A stretch of 64,000 nucleotides of DNA. Origin: Fasciola hepatica (taxonomy: Eukaryota > Platyhelminthes > Trematoda > Plagiorchiida > Fasciolidae). Location of the stretch: positions 10,123,501-10,187,500 of the forward strand of contig CANUEZ040000020.1 in assembly GCA_948099385.1 (NCBI GenBank). The letters are read 5' to 3'. The first letter of the stretch is position 1, and each line of letters begins with the position of its first letter. Made by a program: the position numbers and the translations under genes. Shown here piece after piece: positions 30,715 through 43,006 of this stretch. The notes beneath the pieces were generated by a model, which saw only the letters and a program-made list of their open reading frames with translations, was not told the origin of the DNA and made no database searches.

Positions 30715-31547
30715 ACATTCTGATCATGAGGCAAACAAACGGAAATCTAGAAACAACGGTCTATCGGAAACCAACGACAACCGACTGCATACTGAACTTC
30801 CAAAGCAACCACCCAACATGTCACTTGAAGAGCTGTTTGCGCACCCTATTCCACCGGGCCGACACACAAACCAGCACACCCGAACTCCGAAAAAAGGAAC
30901 TGATCAGGCTTTTCAAGTTGTTCATGGCAAACGGTTACCCAAAAAGCTTCGTAAACTCTTGCATCCGAAATAACAAAAGAAGCCAAAAGAAAAGTAGCCC
31001 AGAAAGCATGGTCGTGCTACCATACATACGAGGAGCATCAGAAGCAGTAGATCGTATGCTAAAATCGTTGGGCATCAAAGTTGCCCACAAGCCCGTCAGC
31101 ACCCTGCGGACCGTCCTATCCAACGGAAAAGACCGTGTGGAACAGCATGATCAATCAGGAGTGGTCTACGCTATCCCATGCCTAGGATGTGATAAGGAAT
31201 ACATAGGCGAGACAGGTAAACAACTACGTACCCGCCTACACGAACACAAACTAGCACTGCGACGCACCGACCCACACTCACAGATTTTTAACCACTGCGC
31301 AGAGACAGTTCACGAGGTCAAAATCGATGGCGCAAAGGTAATCACCCGAGCAAAGAAGAAGGGGGAGCGCCTGATCCTCGAAGCCCTCCATTCGATCAAC
31401 TCGTTCAACCGACACGTCGAGGTTGATAAGCATTACGTCACCCTGGCAAAACCGGTGGCGAAAAACCGAGAAACGGACAGACGAGCAACACACCAAAAAC
31501 GTGCGGAACCAGCCGTCCCATTTACACACTCATTCACTCACGTTTGA
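30671..31547 (+). CDS. Penelope C-terminal half with GIY-YIG endonuclease
   Basis: Downstream of the frameshift the frame is open to TGA 31545-31547. It begins with the post-catalytic RT part (LPFLDILIM, TTVYRKPTTTD), then a linker ending VLPYIRGASEAVD, then the endonuclease: GVVYAIPCLGCDKEYIGETG carries the GIY and YIG signatures with the Penelope-type CxxC, followed by LRTRLHEHK and an ERLILEALHSIN segment with the catalytic Glu. The enzyme nicks the target DNA to prime reverse transcription. Fully intact here, but separated from the RT by the indel. The first ATG in this frame is at 30726. Confidence 0.88.
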
Positions 31548-31622
31548 CAACGAGTCCTAGTTTGGATGGAAACGTCACAATAAACGTTTTACAACTCAGC
31601 GTACGCCTTGACTTCTCTATAA
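31450..31622 (+). repeat. Right pseudo-LTR of the Penelope element
   Basis: Covers the last 32 codons of the endonuclease frame and the 3' untranslated end, which includes CAATAAACG. Confidence 0.92.
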
Positions 31623-31658
31623 TATATATATATATATTTATATATATATATATATATT
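31622..31658. repeat. (TA)n tract at the right border of the Penelope element
   Basis: TA repeat with one TTT interruption, ending directly before the 36-bp direct repeat at 31656. Confidence 0.95.
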
Positions 31659-31991
31659 GATAGTAAGCAGTATGTGAACGTGTGGGCAAAATCACCCCGG
31701 AAGCACACGACCGGTTTTGCGGTTGTTGCCGCTCATCAGGTATGCGTACCCGTTACTCCTCTGCCCACTGGTCTTCATACTTGTGCACTCCGATCCCATA
31801 TGTTCACCAGGGTCTAATTTGAAACGTCTGGAGTGTGAATGGATGCTTTTCATTGAAGAGCCCGCAAATGAATCACAACTGTGATTTCTGATAGTTACTC
31901 GTGTCTGGGTCACTGCTAACCCAACGAACAACGAGGCTGCGTGTGAAAGCGCTCATATTGATAGTAAGTAGTATGTAAACGTGTGGACAAA
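31656..31991 (+). repeat. Pair of 36-bp direct repeats, 300 bp apart
   Basis: ATTGATAGTAAGCAGTATG at 31656 and ATTGATAGTAAGTAGTATG at 31956, each extending to GTGTGG(G/A)CAAAAT (31692 and 31991). Four mismatches in about 36 bp. Confidence 0.8.
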
Positions 31992-33179
31992 ATGAGTCCT
32001 GCATTAAAATTAGCGTACAGTTCTGCAGCCCTGAGCTTCTTGCTATTTCATTGTTCGTAGTTCTGGATTGGAGCGATTTCTATTCGTCCTCTCGGTTCAA
32101 GTATTTAGAAAAGTACATTATCCCACATTACCGTGCAGTCAGAGGAGGTTCAGATTACGGAGAATGCGCTTTTGTTTGCACAGGTTCAGTTTAGTTCAAA
32201 CAACTATTAACCACGCCCTGGTTACGGCCGTCCTGGCTAGCATCTATCACCGAGTACCACGGTCGGAAATCAAACTAATCAGGAGGATGAAAGAACTCAA
32301 AAGAGAATCAAAAACAATAAAATCAAATAGATAAAGAAAGTCTATAAATATACGTAGGGATGGTGATTTCGTAGTTTCGTCTGATGCTTCTCACCTTATC
32401 TGGAAATGTCTTATGTGATGACTTCGAATGAGCCGTCGATCTTCACGGAGTTGACAAAATGCTGTTCTGTGGATCCTCAAATGGCATTCGCTGCTCTGAT
32501 TTCCAGCCACATTGAATGCATGTCGTGTACGCTGTCGATTGACTATCAAATAGTCCGATCTATTTGGTCAACTTTGATGGAACAAGTGAATGAACACAGG
32601 TGGATGACAAGGGTAGTCGATTTTTGAGTCTTTCTTGGATGATTGGATATAATAAGTAGTGCGCGTTTATGCCAGTAGGATTGAAGATATCATCGGTTAT
32701 TACCAAAATCCTTTTTATGCCCACCACAGTCCTCATCTAGAGGCGGGAATTTATTGATTAGTCACTTCTTAGGTGTGATGCAGATATGATATTTCACTGG
32801 CTTTCCTTCAGTTATTACTGGGTGGATTTTCCGGCCAACCTGTTTCCCGAAGTTTATGGTGTATCCACTTTGAGTCTGTTCCCTGCGTTGCGTTCGAAAG
32901 CATCTTTTTCGTCTGTCATGATGACCACAATTTCATATTCTATTTGCGATAGGTTTGGACGAGGCTGTAGAAACCTGCCTAGAATAGAAATCCCAGAAGC
33001 GCATTCTTCCATCAGATGACGAATCATCACAGAGGTTCAGCACACCTGTAACATTTAGATCGGCCCCGGGAATCGTATGAAGTCAAACAACTCACTTTCG
33101 AAACTACGCTGATCCAGGACTAAGCAAAGCGGACTTACGAGCGTGCATTTCTATTTTCAACGCGCTCGTACACAGGAAT
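31992..33179. other. No established gene; one possible terminal exon
   Basis: At 32184-32334 an open frame follows a good acceptor (TTTTGTTTGCACAG) and ends at TAG. It encodes a hydrophobic stretch (ALVTAVLASIY) followed by a basic tail (RRMKELKRESK). No partner exon or family recognised, so it is only noted. The rest shows nothing. Confidence 0.25.
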
Positions 33180-33420
33180 TCTGTAGACACGCTGGGAAGG
33201 TCAAAATTCGTAACTGACTACTTCCCTACTTGCTAGTAGGCAAAATATTGTCAGTACCACAAAGTACAGTGCGCCCCACAAGACACGCTGCACACACGTT
33301 ACGTACATGTCATATCAAGTGTATAAGAGCGTGAGTAACTAAGACAAATCACGGACAACGTGCGCAGCTCCGTTCGATATCGAAATTCAGTTCACCTGTT
33401 GTCAAAAGCTTGTATATATA
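33180..33420 (-). repeat. Dispersed repeat, inverted relative to 41690-41930
   Basis: Shares TAGTAGGCAAAATATTGT, ACGTTACGTACATGTCATAT, TCAAGTGT-TAAGAGCGTGAGTAA and the GATATCGAAATTCAG block with the reverse complement of 41690-41930. Confidence 0.8.
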
Positions 33421-33599
33421 CATATCTATTTTCCACACCAGCCTGATTTCAGACTGTGTGCCAAACAAAACATGGTACAATCGGGGAGGGAGAAGGTAGA
33501 TAATCCGAGACCACGGTTTGGTTTTGGGCGCAATACTTCCAAGTTGCCCAAGCCAAAACAGGTGGTTTTCTTGAGGATTCACAACTGAAGCCTTTAGCT

Positions 33600-34150
33600 A
33601 TCCAAAGCTTAACCCGCGAGGCAGCGGGACGAAGCGTGGAGCCCGTAATCCACTAGGAGCCGGTGACTGAATGCTCAGTTCATACACCCTTCGGATGAGG
33701 CCGAACATCCTGGGTGCCCGATGCACCTCTCTGCCAAAGATGCCGGTGAACATACCGTTATGCACCCCATACGCCACCCATGGTTTGTTTGGAATCAAGG
33801 TTTAGCTAAGTCCCCTAGATTGACTATCAATCAGTCAACCCGGTGGAGAGTGCCGGGCACTCACTTTAGTGAGAACACATCCGCCACGAGAAGACAGTGA
33901 GTAGGACTTTCTTAGCAGATGCTGTAACAGAAACACGGTCTTTTGGGAGCATTTCAAGAGGCGTTCAGGCCGGGCAGCCATCTCGAGGCTTGAGATACCC
34001 ACCCCCGACCATACTGAGGCATTCGTCAAAAGCTTGACAGTCAAAAGAACCACGGAGCAAACAAACCCCGTTTGAAAGCTGGGTGACTGTGTGATCGCAT
34101 CTCTGTGCGTGCTCATATGTGTACTACATCTGCCGACGCGGTCATACAAC
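33600..34150 (-). repeat. Dispersed repeat, partner of 20820-21240, abutting the LINE
   Basis: The minus strand matches 20820-21240. Its upstream part (about 34030-34090) also matches 41640-41700 (GGTTTGTTTGCTCCGTGGTT). It ends close to the 5' truncation point of the LINE at 34217 and could be a piece of another retroelement. No family recognised. Confidence 0.65.
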
Positions 34151-34216
34151 CTACTACGGATAGGCATCGACTCATGGTGTCCTCCTACGTCTTCACAACG
34201 TTGAACCCACCGCTGG

Positions 34217-36520
34217 CATGAATCAGTGGAAGATTGTCGTTCTTTTTGGTCTACACCCGTGGACTCAGATCACGCCTTGGTACGTACTCGCTTCTGTTTA
34301 CGTCTCGTCCGTGGTTGCACGAACGTAAATGCCAGCTGTCCCGCGCCGTTGATTCTGGATAGTAACCGGCTGTGTGGTTTCCAGACGGAGCCGTCTACAT
34401 GGCTATCGATGCAGCTGGATGTCCATGACCCAGATGAACACTGACAACAGGTTATGGAAGCCTTGTATGCCGTGTCTAATGCCACACGGGACTCTGGTTC
34501 AAGTAGGCTTCACAAACGATGGATATCTTTGACATCAGTTGCTCTGTTGCATGCTCGCAGATCTGTCCCCCCGGATGCCACATTCAGAGAAGCGCGTAAA
34601 TCCCTGAGACGTCAACTGATTAGGAGCCTGAGAAATGACCGCGAGCAGTGGTAGGTTGCGGAATGTAGGGAAGTGGAAAAGGCTGTATCTGTTGGGAATA
34701 CTCGCAACCTTTTCCGATTGGTTAGAGATACCGGTCAACGGAAGCCCGGTGTAAGTGAGCTAATCAAGGAATCCGACGGCTCACTGATTCACTTTCAGGG
34801 ACGTTGTCTGGATCGTTTGGCGGAGCACTTTAAGGAATAACTCAGTTGGTTCACTTCTACAGTGGGCCTTCCAAATATACCTGCCAGAGAAACAATGCGG
34901 GTGGATATCACCCCTCCATACGAAATGGAGGTTATGCGGGAGATAGGTTACTTGAGAAGGTACAAAACTGCTGAACCGGATGGGTTGTCTCCATCTTTTT
35001 TCAAGTATGGAGGCTAGGCTTTGATTTCGGAGTTAACAAAACTCTTCCGGGTAATCTGAGATAGTGAGCAGATTCCCAGGGAATGGTGTGAATCAGTGAT
35101 TGTGCCGATTGACTAGAAAGGTGACAAATTCTCTTTTGAAAACCGCAAAGGAATTAGCTTGGTGAGAATCGCGTCCAAACTGATCACCGGGTTTATTTTC
35201 CACCGATTATCCAGCGCCTGCGAAATGTGTAGGCGTGAGAATCCAGCCAGTTTCAGGTCCGGTGATTGTATCGACCACATCTTTACTCTTCAGCAAACCT
35301 TAGAGAACAGACACATCATCCGTAGGCCCACAATTTCTGTCTTTTTTGGTCTGAAAGCGGCGTTCGACTCAGTCGACCTCACAGTTCTCTGGCGCTGTCT
35401 CTCACTGAAAGGTGTGCCGGAACAGTTTATTTCTTTTTCAATACTTGTACGCAAGCAGCCGAGAGCGAGTTCGTGCTTACGGCGATGTTTCACCGGAGTT
35501 CATCACAGAAAGTGGTGTCCGTCAGGGTTGCCCTCTTTTACCGTTCCTCTTCAATTCTGTGGTTGAATTGATTCTTGAGGTAGCCCTATCCTCGTGTGAG
35601 AATGGTGGAATCGATCTTTCTTCAGGCAGTGAACTGCCTAACCTGGAATACGTGGACGATATTGTCCTTCTGAGTAAAGATCCAGGTAAGTTGCAAGGTT
35701 TCCTAGATGGTCTGAGCAACAGTGTAGCAATTTTCGGGATGCGTTTTGCACCTTCAAAGTGTAAAATGTTGTTGCAGGACTGGGTTGGCTCAACACCAAA
35801 CATTGGCAGATGAAACTCTAGTTGAAGTAGATAAATTTTGTCACCTAAGCAGTTACATTTCGCACGTGGACAGATATCAGATGAAGTGTCATCGCGTATA
35901 CAGAAGGCGCATTTGGCTTTTGCGAACGTCAGCCATTTGTGGCGTTGTCGGGATATCCAGTTGTCTGTTAAGGGTTGAGTGTATAATGCGGTGGTTAGGT
36001 CCGTTGTTTTATACGATTCGGAAACATGGCCATTAAGAGCAGAAGATGCGCGAAAACTGTCTGTGTTTGAGCACTGATGTGTCCGTAGCATTGCCCTAGT
36101 ATGGTGGGAACACCGTATCGGTAATGCTGAGGTTCGGCGTATGGTGTTGGGAACCAGAGGTCAGTCTGTGGATCAAGTACTGAATCTAAACAGGTTAAGG
36201 TGACTGGGACATGCATCACGCAGGCCCACAGATATAACTCCTCGGCTAACGCAGTTCTCCGAGGCAAGTAGTGGTTGGAAGGTAAGTTGAGGTGGTCAGT
36301 CCATGACATGAGAGAAAGGTATGAAAACCTTGACCAGTGGGCTTGGTTAAGTAAGCTATGTGAGACTTCCAGGTTGGGGTCCACGTGATCCTCTTACCAA
36401 ATGGTTGGAAGCATTAAGTGATATGGCTAGGTGTCGCGGCCAGTGGCGCAGTTGTATTCGGACTATTTCTTTGTCTTCGTGATTTCGCTTTAATACTCTG
36501 ATTTTTGGGTCTTTTTAAAC
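34217..36520 (+). mobile_element. Decayed LINE (CR1/RTE-like non-LTR retrotransposon)
   Basis: 5'-truncated: it starts in the C-terminal end of an apurinic endonuclease (DSDHALVRTRFCLRL near 34270). It continues through a linker (HARRSVPPDATFREARKSLR), the RT (GISLVRIASKLITG near 35155, FFGLKAAFDSVDLTVLW near 35350, GVRQGCPLLPFLFN near 35515, LEYVDDIVLLSKDPGKLQ near 35640 with intact YVDD, FAPSKCKMLLQDW near 35750) and the post-RT domain (DSETWPLRAEDARK near 36015). The 3' end is near 36520. Several frameshifts and in-frame stops (for example in the 34650 and 35020 regions) make it non-autonomous. Confidence 0.85.
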
Positions 36521-36559
36521 TACATGCTTCTATTTTTTACCATTAGCTGGACGATGCTA

Positions 36560-39500
36560 GAAGTTAGGAACCGAAACCAGAGCACAGAAGTGCGATGTTA
36601 GTGGTTGTATAAACTGAACTGATGGATTCCTGCGGCTTAGAACCTCTGAATATTCATGGAACTTCCCCTGAAGTTGAGACTAATCTGAAACGTTTTGAAG
36701 TCTGGTGCATGGCGCGAAAAAATATGGATTCCGAGAAAATCGCTCATTTCTTATATGTTATCGAGAAGGATGCCTATTCTGTTGTGAAAAATTTGGCGTT
36801 TCCCAATCCACTCATTTGCTAGCCATGTGAAGTTGTTAGAGATTTGCTTGTTCGACATTGGCAACCAGCCATTTTCAAATTTCTAAACAGGCAAAATTTC
36901 AATAGTTCATTCGTGAGGATCAGTAATCCATCCGTGATTTCATTTTGCAACTGTAAACTCAGGTTTCTCGGTGCACTTTTGGTGACCAGTTACAAACTCA
37001 GTTTCATGATAGATTAATTGCTGGAATTAATTGCGTTGATCTACAAAGACAGTTACTCGATTCCGAATTGCACATTTCAATCCGCTAAATTCTCTTGTGA
37101 ACGATTTCGAGACATAAACGCAGCTGTTCACGAGAAGCCATCTGTATTGTTTGGTGCTACCAATTTCCAGTAGCCAACAGTCCTAAGTCCGTGCTAATTC
37201 AGACGTCTTTGTAAATCAAAAAATACAGGAAATTTGTCCTCACTTCACCAGGGAGATCGGAGATAATGGAGTAGCTGTCAATCTTGTGGTACGAAGCATT
37301 CACGTTTGGCTTGTCGCTTTCGTAACATTATATGTCATAAATGCGGTAAAGCTGGCAATATTCAATCCGTTTGTCAAAGCGCTAGGGTTTGTGTAACTGA
37401 CAGTTCTAGTACTCAATCTCGTTTGTCTCCCGGTTTTCAGTCTCTGTCTTTGGCTATTTACAGTTCGCATTCATCTTGTCATGTTACTCGGACCTATGTT
37501 GTTAATCATTGCATTAAACATTCATTCATATTAGATGCTGACAGTGTGGAGTGGTTTATTCCTAACTTTTTCTATTCAGCTTTTTCAATCCCCTGCAAAT
37601 ATAAAACCTGTTAACATTTCTGTGAAAAGTAATACTGGTCATGATTTGCATGTATTGGGGGCTTGTGAACTATCTCTGCTATTCGAATTCCGCTACTTAT
37701 CAGTGCTCATTCTTTGTCATTGACTCCTAGTTCTCCATTGTTTTTCCTAACTGCATGAAACAACTTCACATTTCTTTATCGTTCTTTTCTGATTGTTATC
37801 ATTCCCGTCTTCGAAAATTGATTTCCGAGTGTTCCAGGACTTCAAGTGGCATCAAAGTGGCACCCGTTGTTCTCAAGTTATCGGGGCTGCCAGAATTTTT
37901 AAAAGTTAGATATTACCCTTGAGATTGCGTGAAACAGCGAAGAAGGCAATCCACTACTTGGTCACGAAAGGTCTCCTGACACCCGTGAATACTTCTGTCT
38001 GGGCTACGCAAATTGTGACTCCGTTGAAGCAGAACGAAAAACACCGAGAAATTGTGGAGATTTTCGTATTACCGTGAATCAATGCCTGAAGCAAACCAAT
38101 GGTTCTACAATGGAACCGGAAGATATTCTGTGTCTTTTTTATGGTTCAAAATTCTATTCCAAGCTGGATCTTGAGGATTCACTTCCACAAATACCACTTG
38201 ACGAAAAATCCCGTGAGTTCACAGCAATCACTACACCTTCTGGACTCTTTCAGTATAACTTTTTGCCTTTCCGTCTCAGTGTTTCACCCGGAATTTTGCA
38301 GAATGCCACTGATTCTGTTGTTTCTGGTTTGCAAATTGTCATCGCTTATTGAGACGATATCATTGTTTACGCATCAACCGGGGAATTACATGACGAACGT
38401 GTTTGTCTGCCGCCTGAACGGTTACGTGCACACAGTGTTGCTAATGATCCTAACAAAGATTCTTTTAATCATTCATCTCACGTGTTTGGGATACCTGGTA
38501 GGCGAACATGGCTTTCGACCGGATCCTGACCGTTTCCTCGTTTATCGCGTGCACGTTCACTTGTATCTCTGGAAGTACTTCATTCGTTGTTGGGTTCACT
38601 GTAGTATTATTCCAGATTCATTCAAGACTTTCTTCTAAAACAGAACCCTTTTTTGACCTTTGTTTGCAAAAATCATTTGATTGGTCACCTGTAAATGAGC
38701 GTGCTCTTCGACAGTTGATAAATTTCCTTTCTACTACTGCCATTTCAAAAATTTATTTTCACCCAAGTCTTCATCAAATGTCATCACGGATGCTTCTCCA
38801 ACTGGCATCGGAGCTGTGCTTGAACAGGATGGTCATCCAGTGCTGTGCATTTTGCGTCGATATTCATGGACGCAACGCGAAGCTCTAGCTGTGTTTAAGG
38901 CAGTCACTTGATTACACAAATACTTGTTTGGATCATACTTCACTTTACTAACTAATCACCAAGCACTGAAGTTCATTGACGGTCCACACACTTTGTTATC
39001 AACGGTTCAACGGTGGAATGCTGCTCTTAGCGCATATTCCTATTCAATATCGTAAAGCAGAAACCATTCCCCATGCAGACTATTTATCTCGTTACGCTTC
39101 TATCGAGGAAATCTCTGATTGTCTGTTAACCCAACCACTTCCTCTAAATCGATCGGATCTGGTTCGTGGAACTCGGAATTATTACCATGCTTTCTTTTCT
39201 TGCGTTCGACATGGTTGGAAAGCGGATATCGAAAGTCTATCCCCTAAGTTTTACATATGTCGTGAAGACAATTCTGTGACTTGTGATGGCGTTTTGTGTT
39301 TCAGTGGTCGCATTATTATATCACGTACATTGCGGTCAGCCGTTCTGACTGATTTGCATTCCGGAAATTTCGGTATCGAAAAGATGAAATCCTCGGTCTG
39401 ACTTCTCTGTTGGTAGCCCGAACTGAACGGTGATTCATGCGACTTTGCTAAACTTTGTACTGACTGTGTGCATAAGATTCCTCCCCAACCTTCCAAATGA

Positions 39501-40330
39501 ACTCTGTGGCCTATGTCGTGTGAGGCCTGGCAGCGTAATTATGGTGATTACTTCGGACCATTCCCGATTGGGTACCACGCCCTCGTTATTATCAATTCTT
39601 ATTCCACATGGTCCGAGGTTTATTTAATTACTTCACCGAGTTATGATCTCACTATTTATGCGTTTTGCAATACGTTTAGCCGAGAAGGAGTACCGTATGC
39701 GTTGGTCACTGGTAATGAAAGTCGTTTCACCACAAAAAAGGGTGACAGATTGATTAAAGTCCATGGGTTGCCATCACTTATTAACTCCTTCACGTCATCA
39801 GCAGTCAAATGGCATCGCAGAATAATTTGTGGGATGCTTAAAAGTGCCATCGAATCCACAAATGCAGGAACATTTAGTGAACTCGGAAGAACCTTGGACA
39901 ATTTCCTCGTGCAATGTCGTTATTCTGTCCTTTTAGCTACAGGCATTAATCCAGCGAGGCTTTTCAAGAGTCGTACACTTCGCAGCAATTTTCTCCAGCT
40001 CGAGTCCTCAGAAGTTGTTTACCACAGGGAATGATTTGTGACCCTCAACAGGTGTTGTAATGAAGTAACTTGGGGTTAGACTTTGTCAGATTTGGGATCT
40101 CACTAATGGTTCCATTCATCGAAGGTATGTTGATCAGATTACCTCTAATCCTGTTTCTGATTGTAATCCAGTTGATACTGATTCCGATCTTTTTGAGTCT
40201 TTTCCAGATAAAAATGATCCCAGTGCAAATTCCAGTCAACAAACAATCGGAAGATCGGAACGTTTACAGAACGAAGAACTCCGTGATAACAAAAATCCAG
40301 TACTTCATTTAAGCTGCGGCGGACATGGCG
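36560..40330 (+). mobile_element. Decayed Ty3/gypsy (CsRn1-like) retrotransposon
   Basis: Gag begins at 36622 (RFEVWCMARKNMD, VVKNLAFP). The zinc knuckle at 37333-37374 reads CHKCGKAGNIQSVC with the His replaced by Asn. The protease site is LDADS instead of LDTGS near 37531. RT lies at 38074-38380 (KLDLEDS, FLPFRLSVSP) with a TGA (38350-38352) at the second position of the catalytic Y-x-DD. RNase H remnants lie at 38750-39060. The integrase spans 39090-40020, where the catalytic positions read IINSYSTW, VTGNESRF and KWHRR, so all three acidic residues appear lost. A polar C-terminal tail reaches about 40325. No LTR could be delimited. Clearly dead. Confidence 0.85.
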
Positions 40331-41232
40331 ATTCCTGATAGCAATGGTTCATGTTGTTTAATTACATCGGCATGTTCATGCACATGACGATTGCGCAGAA
40401 TACGAGTTCGATTGATTGCTCGTTCAGCCGATGTTCTTGATCCTGAATTACGCATGGTTCGGGCGGGAGCTACACTGCGTTCATTGTGAATAATACAATT
40501 ACTGAGGTCCACTTCTTAATTATTGCACTCCCATGTGGTCGGGCTAGCTACGTTGGGGATAGAAGACCTCAGCTTACGAAAATCATGCGAAGAATTTCAA
40601 CGCAGATATTATGATGTGCCCAAATCGTCGGTGCAGTTTTACGCGCCTGTTATCCAGACTAACTATTTTCGGCAGTGTTCATCCTCATTGATCGGCTCGT
40701 CTGCAGTTGCGGGACCCTTAAATCGACGAGAAAGCCAACAACACTCATGATGGACTTCAGAAAGCATCCCCAAATGGCTGGTAAAATCGATGGCACAGCG
40801 TCTTAAGCGGTTATTTTGACTGAAATCCAGGGTCATCTGTAATAAAAAGTTTGATGACAGTTAGGCAAAAAGTTGACCAATTTCGTCTTTCGAAAGTTAG
40901 CTATTTGTTCTCACTTCGAAGTTGTTCGCATCCAGAAGAGATAAGCCAATCAGATTGCTTGGCACTGTTCTTTGCCAGCAGAAACTACTGACACGGTCAA
41001 TCTGATTACCGTTGAGATAACTGTAGTTCTTTATAGCATAAATTTAATGCTTCATTTCCGTTCATCGTAGTTGCGATCACCATTAGTGTAAATTCCAAAT
41101 TGTTTTCATAGGCAATTGAAAAGACTAGGTGAAATATTAATACCTCGCAATATTTCTCATCGTTTCGTACTCGCCAGTTGGAAAAAGAGTACTCAGTGCT
41201 TCAAGTATCCGGACAGAAAGTGGGTAGCTTTA
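40331..41232. other. No gene recognised
   Basis: Could contain the right LTR of the gypsy element, but no second copy is available to define it. Confidence 0.35.
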
Positions 41233-41469
41233 TCAACCGTGCGTAAGCCAACACCGAACCAGTTGGTAGATATACGTGCCCTCCGTTACTGAAGTAATGA
41301 AGCAAATTTGATCGGCCGCACTCCTTTCTGTCACAATCGATCGCGTTTCTTCGAATTTACTCATTAGTCCACGTACAGTTGATTTGGCTATCGGCTTTCT
41401 CTTCTGATGCTGTCTATTGAAAAGCTTTTCATCTTCATATCCATCACGCATATTCCCACAAACAGACAA
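41233..41469 (-). pseudogene. Transposase helix-turn-helix fragment
   Basis: The minus-strand translation includes RKPIAKSTVRGLMSKFEETRSI, the pattern of the N-terminal helix-turn-helix of mariner-like transposases (..P.S..T...L..KF.ETGS). Only this domain is present; no DDE part follows. Similar domains lie at 42392 (+) and 43234 (-). Confidence 0.5.
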
Positions 41470-41689
41470 GCCAACTCGCAGTATCGCTGGGATCGAGAAA
41501 TGCTAATTATCCTAGTTCCACACAAACGGCTTTAATCGACGATCCCATCATGATCGAAAATGAGCCGCATTGTACTTCACCGTCGTTCCTAGCTTGCACA
41601 AAAGTGGGCACGCAAGCACATGCAATAACACATTCACCCAGCCTTCAACCGAGGTTTGTTTGCTCCGTGGTTCTTTCGACTGTCAAATT

Positions 41690-41930
41690 TTGACAACAGG
41701 TAGGCTGAATTTTGATATCGAGCGGAGCTGCACACGTTGTCCGTGGTTTGTATCATTTACTCACGCTCTTAGACACTTGATATGACATGTACGTAACGTG
41801 TACTCAGCGTGCAGCTTTCGAGCGTAACTTATGGGCCACACTGTACCATGTGGTAATTACAATATTTTGCCTACTAACAAGTAAGGGAGTAGTAAGTTGC
41901 GAATTTCGACCTCTCCAGGTTGTCTCGAGT
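41690..41930 (+). repeat. Dispersed repeat, inverted relative to 33180-33420
   Basis: See 33180-33420. It runs into the outer flank of the large inverted repeat's left arm. Confidence 0.8.
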
Positions 41931-41992
41931 ATTTTTGATCGCAATGTGCAGGGTGGGAACACCTAAAGGTAACACTGTGCCCCCGAACCATG

Positions 41993-42598
41993 TGCGTTCT
42001 ACCCACAAACCGATCCATGAGCACTGAAAATCTCAGCGTACTGATCAAATGGTTGATTGAGAAAAATCTATCTCTCACACACGCACGCACGGGTCACTTA
42101 ACCTTCAGAAAGAGTAGCGAAAATGACCCAATCACTTCACTGGAATAGCGCTCAAGTTCATTCGACTCCGGCGTGGAGCATAGACATCCAACTCCGAAAT
42201 ATTTTTCAATTTATTTGGTTGTATAACATTCTGGCGGTGTTGGTGAGATCCCATAATGTGTACAGATGAAGCTAACGCCAAACGTGATTAACTCTCGAGC
42301 TGCGTTGCGAGAAACCTAGTTGAATTTAGTCGGCCCGAAATGGTGGAATAGAAGTAGCCCGGTCTGAATCATCCATCGTAATTGGGGTAAAGTGCAAACA
42401 ATACGATTACAGCTTACGGAAGATGAACATATGGAAGTTTTGGAAATACTCTGTGAAACGAGGCGAAATGTCACAAGACCAGCACGACTTTTTACGGCTG
42501 AATATGCAAACCGTCCGCCTCTCTCTCTGTCTCTCTCGGAAGTGCATTGGCAATCTCATAAAGAACTTGAGGAGAAACGAAATGTCTGGCGAATCGAA
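41993..42598 (+). repeat. Left arm of a large inverted repeat
   Basis: About 606 bp that read as the near-perfect reverse complement of 43026-43633. The paired coordinates sum to 85626 at the outer end and 85624 at the inner end, so the arms differ by only about 2 nt of net indel, located at a CT/GA microsatellite. Loop about 427 bp. Confidence 0.93.
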
Positions 42599-42780
42599 AG
42601 CGGCCGATAGGAATGAGACCAGTGTTGAACGGTGTTGTCTCAGAGGACGTTCAGCGAAAGTATGATTGTGGACTGAAAAGCGTAAAGAAACTGGCCAGTG
42701 ATTTTCATGTACGGCATGCACGGTGTTAAAAATTTTGAAGATATTATATGAGAAGCAGAAATTAAGATGATCTCATTATC
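42392..42780 (+). pseudogene. Transposase N-terminal fragment in the left arm and loop
   Basis: The frame from 42392 reads LTEDEHMEVLEILCETRRN, PARLFTAEYANRPP, and after a CT microsatellite the second helix (SRKCIGNLIKNL). This is the DUF4817-like helix-turn-helix seen in animal mariner-type transposons. In the loop, weak traces continue (SVKKLASDFHVRHA near 42685). No catalytic domain is left. Confidence 0.55.
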
Positions 42781-43006
42781 TCTCATTGTCATTTTCTTAA
42801 CTTAATTTTATGCGCATAAAAATAAAATTTTCGTTTCCAAGGATCGCCTAAATTTCCACATATTGGTTGATTTAGGATGCTTCTATGTTGCATAGCAGGA
42901 ATAGTTATAAAAGAATAGCATCAACCTATTGGTCATTCGAGAGTGTCTTGATCGTGAAAGAAACGCACAAGCATTCAATCCAATGCAAGTTTATCGATCA
43001 TGAAAA

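Larger units (their letters stand above)
28993..31622 (+). mobile_element. Penelope-like retroelement with LTR-like direct repeats
   Basis: A Penelope RT (29431-30714) and a GIY-YIG endonuclease (30726-31547), flanked by 173-bp direct repeats (28993-29165 and 31450-31622, three mismatches). (TA)n tracts abut both ends. The left repeat is the 3' end of the same element, including its last codons, which fits the partial tandem arrangement known for Penelope elements. The element is near-complete but carries coding lesions. Confidence 0.9.
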
